Source of the DNA: Armatimonadota bacterium
GTDB taxonomy: Bacteria; Vulcanimicrobiota; JACPDS01
Assembly: GCA_016183885.1 (NCBI GenBank)
Contig: JACPDS010000208.1
Location: 1 to 5,939, forward strand
Direction: 5' to 3'
DNA: 5,939 nucleotides
In this document: positions 1-5,172 of the stretch, one piece after another
Layout: every line of letters begins with the position of its first letter
Position numbering within the stretch: position 1 is the first letter of the stretch
Notes under the pieces: model-generated
Databases searched by the model: none
What the model was told of the DNA's origin: nothing
Seen by the model: the letters and a program-made list of their open reading frames with translations, nothing else
Translations under genes and position numbers: made by a program

Positions 1-123
1 AACTTTTACAGACCTCATAGGAATTTAAATTTACTTACGCCTATTGAATATTGCGATAAACTTTTGTATAATAATAAAAATACTAAAATGGTGCATATGT
101 ATAGAACGCATTCATTTGCTTGA
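1..123 (+). CDS. DDE (integrase-core) transposase, C-terminal end, cut by the window edge
   Basis: Reading from base 1 gives 40 codons ending in TGA at 121-123. The visible peptide begins NFYRPHRNLNLLTPIEYC. The pattern Y-RPH-x-L-x-x-LTP-x-E-Y is the usual end of the integrase catalytic core in IS481/IS3-type transposases, just downstream of the third acidic residue of the DDE triad. The remaining tail (about 22 residues, with VHMYRTHSFA at the end) is basic and polar and carries no motif I can name. The start and the catalytic residues lie outside the window, so I cannot say whether the gene is intact. The stop codon lies inside the -35 box of the toxin-antitoxin promoter, so no separate insertion-sequence end is visible between the two. 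The family call rests on one motif; the IS subgroup is uncertain. Confidence 0.72.
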   Translation, partial: NFYRPHRNLNLLTPIEYCDKLLYNNKNTKMVHMYRTHSFA

Positions 124-148
124 CAAACTTTTAGTAATTTAGTAAAAT
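120..148 (+). promoter_or_regulatory. sigma70-type promoter of the toxin-antitoxin operon
   Basis: A perfect -35 box TTGACA (120-125) is followed by a 17-nt spacer and a -10 box TAAAAT (143-148). Transcription would start near 155, giving a leader of about 20 nt before the ATG at 174. The -35 box overlaps the stop codon of the upstream transposase fragment. This is the best-matching promoter in the window. Confidence 0.72.
130..145 (+). promoter_or_regulatory. tandem 8-bp direct repeat in the promoter, candidate operator
   Basis: TTTAGTAA occurs twice head to tail (130-137 and 138-145), covering most of the -35/-10 spacer and the start of the -10 box. It is followed by the 10-bp palindrome AATATATATT (146-155). 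Toxin-antitoxin operons are usually repressed by their own antitoxin bound at the promoter, and the downstream antitoxin carries an AbrB-type DNA-binding fold. Operator function is inferred from position only. Confidence 0.42.
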
Positions 149-158
149 ATATATTAGG

Positions 159-167
159 AAAGAGGTG
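159..167 (+). promoter_or_regulatory. ribosome binding site that sets the antitoxin start
   Basis: AAAGAGGTG lies 6 nt upstream of the ATG at 174, a good match and spacing for a Shine-Dalgarno site. The alternative in-frame GTG at 165 lies inside this site and would have only the weaker AGGAA upstream, so the ATG at 174 is preferred. Confidence 0.6.
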
Positions 168-173
168 AAAAGA

Positions 174-473
174 ATGGGTTTTGGCTCACATATCACTAGA
201 AATTTTCAAATAACAATTCCAAAAGAAATACGCAAAGCGCTGCCTTTTTTAATGGAAGGGGATCCGGTAGAATTTCGGGTGGAAAATGACAGACTTATGA
301 TTATCCCGCAGAAGAAAATTCCAGCCGATCAGGCTTATTACTGGACATCAAAATGGCAGAAAGGAATAAAAGAAGCAAGAAAAGATATAAAGACAGGGAA
401 AGTTTTAGGTCCATATGAAGATGCGGAAGAAGGATTAAAGGATTTAAAGAAGTTTCCCGAAGAACTTGAATGA
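174..473 (+). CDS. AbrB/MazE-family antitoxin of a type II toxin-antitoxin pair
   Basis: This 99-residue protein has two parts. Residues 3-48 form a swapped-hairpin AbrB/MazE/SpoVT DNA-binding domain, seen in ITRNFQITIPKEIRKAL followed by EGDPVEF and a closing strand RLMIIPQ. Residues 49-99 form a charged, probably flexible tail (DQAYYWTSKWQ, then EARKDIKTGKV, then a D/E/K-rich end). Such a tail typically wraps around and neutralises the partner toxin. Known members of this family bind their own promoter, and the toxin strengthens that repression; the repeats at 130-145 are the likely site. The gene overlaps the toxin gene by ATGA, so translation is probably coupled. An alternative start at GTG 165 would add three residues but falls in the ribosome binding site. 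GC content is about 37%, clearly above the sugar genes downstream. Family confidence is high; the exact subfamily is not assigned. Confidence 0.85.
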   Translation: MGFGSHITRNFQITIPKEIRKALPFLMEGDPVEFRVENDRLMIIPQKKIPADQAYYWTSKWQKGIKEARKDIKTGKVLGPYEDAEEGLKDLKKFPEELE

Positions 474-730
474 AAAGATATCGAATTTTGTTTGCAGGGA
501 GATTTCATAAAGATTATTTGAAATTACCTCAAGAAATTCAAAAGAAAGCTGACCAGCAAATACTCAGACTGGCAAAAGGAGAATTCTCTCACCCGTCATT
601 AAGGGCTAAAAAGATGGAAGGAGAAGAAAAGGTTTGGGAGGCAAGTGTTACAAAAAATTATCGTTTGGTTTTTAAGTTAGAATATGATTTGATATCTTTT
701 TTAAAAATAGGCGCGCATGACATCTTATAA
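470..730 (+). CDS. RelE/ParE-fold toxin, probable mRNA interferase
   Basis: This 86-residue protein has the RelE/ParE superfamily layout. An N-terminal helix pair carries FHKDYLKLPQEIQKKA (residues 12-27). The core follows as HPSLRAKKMEG (41-51), VWEASVTKNYRLVFK (55-69) and a last strand FLKIGAHDIL (77-86). The basic residues R45, K47, K48 and R65 and the late histidine H83 sit where ribosome-dependent RelE-type nucleases carry their RNA-cutting residues, so cleavage of translated mRNA is the likely activity. A gyrase-directed ParE-type activity cannot be excluded. The start overlaps the antitoxin stop (ATGA at 470-473) and has no clear Shine-Dalgarno site of its own, which fits translational coupling. 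The protein ends right after HDIL, slightly earlier than many relatives, but no core element is missing. The frame is intact, so the module may be functional. Confidence 0.82.
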   Translation: MKRYRILFAGRFHKDYLKLPQEIQKKADQQILRLAKGEFSHPSLRAKKMEGEEKVWEASVTKNYRLVFKLEYDLISFLKIGAHDIL

Positions 731-808
731 TTCAGGGAATCGTTGGACAAAACTCACATTAAATGGGATTGTCGCTAAATAGCTATTTTAAAGCTAATTT
801 TTAAAAAT
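731..808. other. convergent intergenic gap between toxin and GT4 gene
   Basis: These 78 nt separate the toxin stop from the stop of the leftward-reading glycosyltransferase. They hold a 12-bp palindrome AAATAGCTATTT (777-788), a short inverted repeat TAGCT/AGCTA (780-784 and 792-796) followed by a T run, and the palindrome AATTTTTAAAAATT (796-809). All stems are short or made of A-T pairs only, so a terminator is possible but not convincing. I see no RNA gene or further reading frame. Confidence 0.35.
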
Positions 809-2104
809 TTAAAAGTTTAAAGTTTTTCTTAACTTATTTAAAAGAACATTAAAACCAATCTCGCTAAATTTTAATGTAAATTCAACTGGATTAATATTTT
901 TCTTGCTTTTATAAGGAGATGCGCAAAAATCATCTAAAGGCTTAACTACTTTATCCCAGCTGAATTTATCTTTAATCCTTTTTAAATTTTCTTTACAGTG
1001 TTTAAATAAGCTTTGATCTTCAATTAATTTTATAATAGCCGCTTCGATGGCTTTAATATCTTTTTCTAAAACAGTAATCCCTAAATTTTCTTTTTCCACT
1101 AAATTAGAAAATTCATCTCCCCGGGTACAAATTATGGGTAAATCAGCCCAAAGATAATCCATAAACCTTGTTCGAAAAGCATATCTTGATTCTAAAATAT
1201 CAAAGTGTGTGCTTATGGCTAAATCAGTTTCTAAATAATAATTTTCTCTTTCTGCGTAAGGAATCCAATCTTTCCCAAAAAATATATACTTATTAAATAA
1301 TCCAAGCTTTTTACTTAAATTCAAGGCTTCAAAATACATTTCCATTTTAGGAATGTTAGGATTAGGATGGACGCTTCCCATAAAAAATAATTTTATATCC
1401 TGGCGGTACTTAACAATATTATTAATGGCTAAAATTGGAGAAATAGGATCAAACCAATCCCAGATTCCCCCCCCCCAGATAATTAAGTAATCATTAAGCT
1501 GGATATTTTCGTGCACACCTTTAAGCACTTTATTTTTATGTTGCGGGGGAAATTTTGGCACACCAAAAGAAACTACATCAATTAATTTCCTTAAATTTTT
1601 ATCTTGCTTATAATTTTCAATATTTATTCTTCCCAGAGTGCTTAACATTCCTAGCCAGAAGTCTCTCTGCCTTTCATTGGAACAGATAAAAAAATCTCCA
1701 ATTAATAAATGTAAAATGAAAATTTTAATTAAAAAATGACAATTCTGAAATTTATTTTTAAAAATTTTCGTATTTTCTTTAGAAATAATTTCTAAATTTT
1801 CAATAAAACTAAGATTAAAAAGATCCACCACAATTTTCTTTTTAAAAGCTAATAAATAGGGTAAAGATAAAATTCTAAATAAATCTGCCATAATAATTTC
1901 ATTTTGAGCCAATAATTCCCAGATATTTTTAAAATTAGTTTTGATGGACCTAAATTTTTCATTTTTCAATAAAATTTTATTGGGGGTGGCTAAAGTAACC
2001 TCATGATTTTTGCTTAAAGCCCTTGCAATTTCTAAATACCTAAGACCAGGACCAGCAATTTTATCGCCAATCACATGACTAGAACATATTAAAATTTTAC
2101 TCAT
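809..2104 (-). CDS. GT4-type (group 1) glycosyltransferase, with G10 tract
   Basis: This 431-residue enzyme has a GT-B layout and probably transfers a sugar from a nucleotide donor to a growing surface glycan on the cytoplasmic side of the membrane. The N-terminal domain opens with MSKILICSSHVIGDK and the glycine-rich acceptor-side loop AGPGLRYLEIARALSK (residues 17-32). A linker segment carries CSNERQRDFWLG (141-152). The C-terminal, nucleotide-sugar-binding domain carries WGGGIWDWFDP (210-220), FMGSVHPNPN (241-250), FFGKDW (275-280) and SRYAFRTRFMDYLWADLPI (306-324). The usual paired glutamates of classical GT4 enzymes are not obvious; RTRxxDYLWAxLPI followed by TRGDEFSNLV takes their place, as in a known branch of the family. 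The start has a close Shine-Dalgarno site (AGAGGA, bases 2112-2107 on the minus strand) and overlaps the upstream GT2 stop by ATGA. The codons for W210-G213 form a run of ten G. The sugar and linkage cannot be read from sequence. Confidence 0.85.
   Translation of the reverse strand: MSKILICSSHVIGDKIAGPGLRYLEIARALSKNHEVTLATPNKILLKNEKFRSIKTNFKNIWELLAQNEIIMADLFRILSLPYLLAFKKKIVVDLFNLSFIENLEIISKENTKIFKNKFQNCHFLIKIFILHLLIGDFFICSNERQRDFWLGMLSTLGRINIENYKQDKNLRKLIDVVSFGVPKFPPQHKNKVLKGVHENIQLNDYLIIWGGGIWDWFDPISPILAINNIVKYRQDIKLFFMGSVHPNPNIPKMEMYFEALNLSKKLGLFNKYIFFGKDWIPYAERENYYLETDLAISTHFDILESRYAFRTRFMDYLWADLPIICTRGDEFSNLVEKENLGITVLEKDIKAIEAAIIKLIEDQSLFKHCKENLKRIKDKFSWDKVVKPLDDFCASPYKSKKNINPVEFTLKFSEIGFNVLLNKLRKTLNF
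1467..1476 (-). repeat. homopolymer of ten G (minus strand) inside the GT4 gene
   Basis: The plus strand shows ten C in a row; the coding strand therefore has TGG GGG GGG GGA for W-G-G-G (residues 210-213). In the window as given the frame is open. Removing one G leads to TAG about 15 codons after W210, giving a product of about 224 residues. Adding one G leads to TGA after about 9 codons, giving about 218 residues. Either change removes the nucleotide-sugar-binding domain. Confidence 0.9.
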
Positions 2105-3042
2105 TTTCCTCTGAAGTTAAACATAAAGGAGATATTTTCTTTTCTTTTTTTAAAAAATTTTAAAATATCCTTAATTCCATCAAAATTTCCTTGCAAAATA
2201 GATTTAATTATATTAAACTCTTTATTTTTAAGACTCTTTAAAATTAATATAATAATAACTAAAGGACGCTTTGCAAAAAATTCAATAATATTCCTTATAG
2301 GAAAATTTTTAATTATATAGTAATATCGATTTCTTTCTAAGAGATATCTTTTATAAGGGGATTTATTGCCTAAAGTAGCAGAATGCTTATGATAAACTAT
2401 TGCCTTAGGAACATACATGCATTTCCACTCAAAAAGTCTTGCCCGTAAAGCTAAATCAACATCTTCATAATAAGCAAAAAAATCTTCATCAAATAACCCA
2501 ATCTCTTCTAACATCTCTCTCCTATAAAGAGTAGCACCTGCACAAGCACCAAATACCTTCTTTACCTCATTATATTGACCACAATCCTCTAAATTATGTG
2601 CAATTTGTAAGGCTACTCCATTCCTTTGAATTGATATTCCTATAGCATCAAATTTATTTGGCTTATCTAAAAATAATATTTTTGATTGACAAGAGCCAAT
2701 TAGTTTGTCTTGTTCTGCTACTTTTATTAATTCTTCTAACCAACAAGTATCAATTTTTGTATCATTATTTAATAAAGCTATATATTTCACAGCTTCATCT
2801 TTTAAAGCCTCTTCTATCCCAAGATTATTGGCTCTTGCAAATCCATAATTCTTATTCAAAGAAATAATCTTTATCATCGGAAAATTATTCCTAACAAACT
2901 CTATTGAATCATCACTTGAACCATTATCTACAAGAATAACTTCAAAATTAGGATAGGTTTGTTTAAAAATTGAAGCTAAACAATCAATTAAATAAATCTT
3001 ACCATTATAATTTACAATAATAATAGGAATCTTAAAAAACAT
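2101..3042 (-). CDS. GT2 glycosyltransferase, rhamnosyltransferase-like
   Basis: This 313-residue GT-A fold enzyme resembles the WbbL/rhamnosyltransferase branch of family GT2, which adds sugars during O-antigen and capsule assembly. Visible motifs in order are IIIVNYNG (residues 7-14), LVDNGSSDDS (37-46, donor nucleotide binding), NYGFARANNLG (65-75), ALLNNDT (89-95, in the place of the metal-binding DxD), FGACAGATLYRREMLEEIGLFDE (164-186), FFAYYEDVDLALRAR (188-202, with the likely catalytic acid in EDVD) and YHKHSATLG (217-225). A hydrophobic stretch PLVIIILILKSL (260-271) and a lysine-rich tail suggest peripheral membrane contact. It is the first gene of the leftward operon and overlaps the next gene by ATGA. 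No good Shine-Dalgarno site precedes the ATG; the nearest purine run, GAGAT, is 13 nt away. Rhamnose as donor is a family tendency, not proven here. Confidence 0.87.
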   Translation of the reverse strand: MFFKIPIIIVNYNGKIYLIDCLASIFKQTYPNFEVILVDNGSSDDSIEFVRNNFPMIKIISLNKNYGFARANNLGIEEALKDEAVKYIALLNNDTKIDTCWLEELIKVAEQDKLIGSCQSKILFLDKPNKFDAIGISIQRNGVALQIAHNLEDCGQYNEVKKVFGACAGATLYRREMLEEIGLFDEDFFAYYEDVDLALRARLFEWKCMYVPKAIVYHKHSATLGNKSPYKRYLLERNRYYYIIKNFPIRNIIEFFAKRPLVIIILILKSLKNKEFNIIKSILQGNFDGIKDILKFFKKRKENISFMFNFRGK

Positions 3043-3128
3043 TATTTTAATATAGATCTCAAATTTTTAAGGGAAAAATATCATAAACCTCATTAAATAA
3101 ATTAAAATTTTACTTGATAAATCCTTTT

Positions 3129-3157
3129 TTGTAATATCAATATATCCAAAATATAAA
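3129..3157 (+). promoter_or_regulatory. candidate promoter for the rightward glycan operon
   Basis: TTGTAA (3129-3134), a 17-nt spacer and TATAAA (3152-3157) give a fair sigma70 match, with a predicted start near 3164 and a leader of about 55 nt. In DNA this rich in A and T such matches arise easily, so support is modest. Confidence 0.35.
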
Positions 3158-3170
3158 GATTAGAAGAAGG

Positions 3171-3201
3171 ATTATAAATAATAGTTAAAGAAAATTTTCA
3201 A
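3171..3201 (-). promoter_or_regulatory. candidate promoter for the leftward glycan operon
   Basis: On the minus strand TTGAAA (3201-3196) and a perfect TATAAT (3176-3171) are separated by 19 nt, longer than the optimal 17. It would give a leader of about 120 nt before the GT2 start at 3042 and would overlap the rightward transcript. Weakly supported. Confidence 0.25.
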
Positions 3202-3218
3202 TAAATAATATTTATAAA

Positions 3219-4064
3219 ATGATTAAACTTAAAAATATTTTAAAAAAATTTCCTTATATAAAAAATTTTGTTACGCGCTTAAATAATATAGAATTAGAAA
3301 TAGATACACTTAAATTAGAAATAGATGCACTTAAATCAAAAATAGATATAGACGATAACTTATTTGATAAATTCCAAAAAGATAAATATGCAGAGAACTA
3401 TCAAAGTATTTATAAAAAAGAAAATCCCCTTGTAACAGTTTGTATTGGAACTTATAATCGAGGATACATACTTATAGAGCGAGCACTTAAATCAATTTTA
3501 AATCAAGATTATAATAATATTGAATTAATCATTGTAGGTGATGGATGTACTGATGATACTGAGCAGTTGGTTTCTAAAATTAAATATAAACAATTAAAAT
3601 TTATTAATCTTCCAAAACAAAATAATTATCCTAAAAATCCATTCCATAAATGGATGGTAGCAGGTACAATACCTTTTAACTATGCTCTCAACTTAGCAAA
3701 AGGAGATTTTATTACACATTTAGACGATGATGATGAATTTATCTTTAATAGAATTAGCAAATTGGTTAAATTTATTCAAGAGACACAAGCCGATCTGGTA
3801 TGGCATCCCTTTTGGGAGGAAAATGAAAATGATAAAAACCAGTGGAAATTAAATAAAACAGAATATTTTAAAAAAGGCTATGTAACTACTTCTTCTGTCT
3901 TTTATCATCATTGGTTTAAAGAAATTCCATGGGATATTGATGCTTTTAAATATCTTGAACCCGGGGATTGGAATCGATTTCGAAAAATAAAATATTTAGG
4001 AGCTAAAATAATTCGTTATCCTGAACCACTTTTAAAACATTATAAAGAACGACAAAATGTTTAA
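3219..4064 (+). CDS. GT2 glycosyltransferase with N-terminal coiled coil
   Basis: This 281-residue protein has two parts. Residues 1-20 are basic, residues 21-46 form a short heptad coiled coil (IELEIDTLKLEIDALKS), and residues 70-278 form a GT2 catalytic domain. Motifs are VTVCIGTYNRG (72-82), VGDGCTDDTE (106-115, nucleotide binding), HLDDDDEF (167-174, the metal-binding DxD region), WHPFWEEN (195-202), LEPGDWNRFRK (246-256) and YPEPLLKHYKER (267-278). The PGDWNR and PEPLLxHY blocks mark a recognisable GT2 subgroup found in polysaccharide clusters; donor and acceptor are unknown. The coiled coil may mediate oligomerisation or hold the enzyme in a glycosyltransferase complex. An in-frame stop at 3186-3188 and the lack of any other ATG or clear GTG/TTG make ATG 3219 the only reasonable start, although no Shine-Dalgarno site is visible. 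Its end overlaps the aminotransferase start by 8 nt. Confidence 0.85.
   Translation: MIKLKNILKKFPYIKNFVTRLNNIELEIDTLKLEIDALKSKIDIDDNLFDKFQKDKYAENYQSIYKKENPLVTVCIGTYNRGYILIERALKSILNQDYNNIELIIVGDGCTDDTEQLVSKIKYKQLKFINLPKQNNYPKNPFHKWMVAGTIPFNYALNLAKGDFITHLDDDDEFIFNRISKLVKFIQETQADLVWHPFWEENENDKNQWKLNKTEYFKKGYVTTSSVFYHHWFKEIPWDIDAFKYLEPGDWNRFRKIKYLGAKIIRYPEPLLKHYKERQNV
3294..3335 (+). repeat. two tandem 21-nt repeats encoding coiled-coil heptads
   Basis: Bases 3294-3314 and 3315-3335 are direct copies differing at one position (ACACTT versus GCACTT). Each encodes one heptad, LEIDTLK and LEIDALK. A decayed third copy follows (3336-3356, SKIDIDD). Because the unit is exactly seven codons, gain or loss of a copy would lengthen or shorten the coiled coil without changing the frame. 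Confidence 0.85.
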
Positions 4065-5172
4065 AATTCCTTTTTTAAAACCAAATTTAATTAAAAAAGA
4101 AACCTATTTGTCTTATTTATCTAAAATTGATAAATCAAGAATATATACTAACTATGGTTATTTAAACACCCTTTTTGAAAATCGTGTCTTTAATGAATAT
4201 TTTAAAGGAATAGGTGCAGTAACTACTGTTAATAATGCTACCATTGGTCTAATATTAGCTATTTCGCAATCTAAGCGCAGAAAAGGAAAATATGCCTTAA
4301 TGCCAAGTTTTACTTTTGCAGCTACACCTTTAGCAGCAATGTGGTGTGGACTTGAACCATATTTTGTAGATATCTCTCAAGATGAATGGTGCATGAATGA
4401 AGAAATGCTCGATAAAATTTTAAAAAAATTAGATGATAAAGTAGCCGTAGTAGTCCCTTATGCTACATTTGGTAATAATTTAAATTTAAATTATTACCAA
4501 AAATTACAAGATTCAGAAATCCCGGTAGTAATAGATGCAGCTTCTAGTTTTGGATCAATCTATAATAATGAACAATTTGGCATAGGATTTTCTGGATTTA
4601 TAGTATATAGTTTTCATGCTACTAAACCTTTTGGAGTTGGTGAAGGGGGCATAGTATATAGTAAAAATACTGATTCTATTTTAAGAATTCGACAAGCTGG
4701 AAATTTTGGTTTTTCTATTAACCGAGAATCTATCATGCAAGGAATTAACGCTAAAATGCCTGAATATACTGCAGCTATTGCTTTGGCTACATTAGATGTA
4801 TTTCCTAAAAAAATTAAAATCAGGCAAATCATTTATGCCACTTATCTAGAATATTTCAAAAAAATAAAGCTTCTTGAAAAAGGATGGAAATTTCAAGAAA
4901 TTCTTAGCAAGCCAGTCCCTCAATTTATATCCCTTCTATGTAATCCACTCCAAAATAATAAATTATATATTGAACATTTAGCCAAACACAATATTGAAGC
5001 ACGAACTTATTTTTCTCCAGCCTGTCACCAGCAAAAGCAATTTAAAGCATTTAAACGCACAACTCTATTAATTACAGAAGAAATTTCAAAACATATATTA
5101 AGCTTGCCCTTATGGGAAGATATGACTAAAAATGATATTCTTAGAGTTGTTGAAACAATTAACTTATTATGA
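4057..5172 (+). CDS. DegT/DnrJ/EryC1/StrS-family sugar aminotransferase (PLP-dependent)
   Basis: This 371-residue protein has the normal length for the family. It would use pyridoxal phosphate to move an amino group, usually from glutamate, onto a keto group of a nucleotide-linked deoxysugar in the cytoplasm. Visible motifs are IPFLKPN (4-10), TNYGYLNTLFENRV (31-44), TVNNATIGLILAI (57-69), PSFTFAAT (83-90), VIDAASSFGS (158-167, with D160 expected to bind the cofactor ring nitrogen), SFHATKPFGVGEGGIV (185-200, with K190 as the Schiff-base lysine) and INAKMPEYTAAIALA (230-244). All key residues are present, so it looks active. The start overlaps the GT2 stop by 8 nt and has only a weak AAAGAACG upstream. 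The end overlaps the acyltransferase by ATGA, a strong hint that the acyltransferase acts on its product. Whether the amine is placed on C3 or C4, and on which sugar, cannot be told. A 34-bp palindrome lies in codons 138-149. Confidence 0.88.
   Translation: MFKIPFLKPNLIKKETYLSYLSKIDKSRIYTNYGYLNTLFENRVFNEYFKGIGAVTTVNNATIGLILAISQSKRRKGKYALMPSFTFAATPLAAMWCGLEPYFVDISQDEWCMNEEMLDKILKKLDDKVAVVVPYATFGNNLNLNYYQKLQDSEIPVVIDAASSFGSIYNNEQFGIGFSGFIVYSFHATKPFGVGEGGIVYSKNTDSILRIRQAGNFGFSINRESIMQGINAKMPEYTAAIALATLDVFPKKIKIRQIIYATYLEYFKKIKLLEKGWKFQEILSKPVPQFISLLCNPLQNNKLYIEHLAKHNIEARTYFSPACHQQKQFKAFKRTTLLITEEISKHILSLPLWEDMTKNDILRVVETINLL
4468..4501 (+). repeat. 34-bp perfect palindrome inside the aminotransferase gene
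   Basis: Arms TTTGGTAAT (4468-4476) and ATTACCAAA (4493-4501) flank the self-complementary core AATTTAAATTTAAATT (4477-4492). The whole is a perfect inverted repeat with no spacer; in RNA it can form a stem of about 15 bp with a 4-nt loop. It encodes FGNNLNLNYYQ plus the first base of the next codon. There is no U run after it, so it is not a classical terminator. Confidence 0.9.

Larger units (their letters stand above)
3043..3218. other. divergent intergenic region between the two glycan blocks
   Basis: These 176 nt separate two divergent operons and must hold both of their promoters unless one block is read from elsewhere. The composition is extremely A+T rich. Besides the two promoter candidates listed separately, there is an inverted pair TTGATA/TATCAA (3114-3119 and 3135-3140) that could be a regulator site, with weak support. 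I see no RNA gene, riboswitch or reading frame of note. Confidence 0.5.

Noticed and set aside
165..173. GTG at 165 as the antitoxin start, adding three residues
   Set aside because: It lies inside the best ribosome binding site (AAAGAGGTG), which is correctly spaced for the ATG at 174. The conserved fold begins after the ATG.
731..779. Right end of an insertion sequence after the toxin
   Set aside because: No inverted repeat matching the transposase side can be identified within the window, so the idea stays only as a question under the promoter/transposase finding.
780..802. Rho-independent terminator after the toxin gene
   Set aside because: The TAGCT/AGCTA stem has only 5 bp with a 7-nt loop and the T run is short and offset. 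It is too weak to call as a terminator.
2658..2867. Plus-strand open frame of 69 codons
   Set aside because: It lies wholly antisense to the well-supported GT2 gene, encodes a low-complexity Leu/Ile-rich peptide, and has no motif.
3067..3093. Short leader peptide (8 codons, minus strand) before the leftward GT2 gene
   Set aside because: It has an ATG but no biased composition, no attenuator hairpin and no regulatory codon run. Such short frames are expected by chance.
3114..3140. TTGATA/TATCAA inverted pair as a definite operator
   Set aside because: Six-base A/T-rich inverted pairs are frequent in this composition and there is no second copy or extended symmetry.
4645..4649. G5 run in the aminotransferase as another slippage tract
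   Set aside because: Five G are too short to be unusual and fall in the conserved GEGG motif next to the cofactor lysine.
4614..4832. Minus-strand open frame of 72 codons
   Set aside because: It is antisense to the conserved cofactor-lysine region of the aminotransferase and shows no family features.
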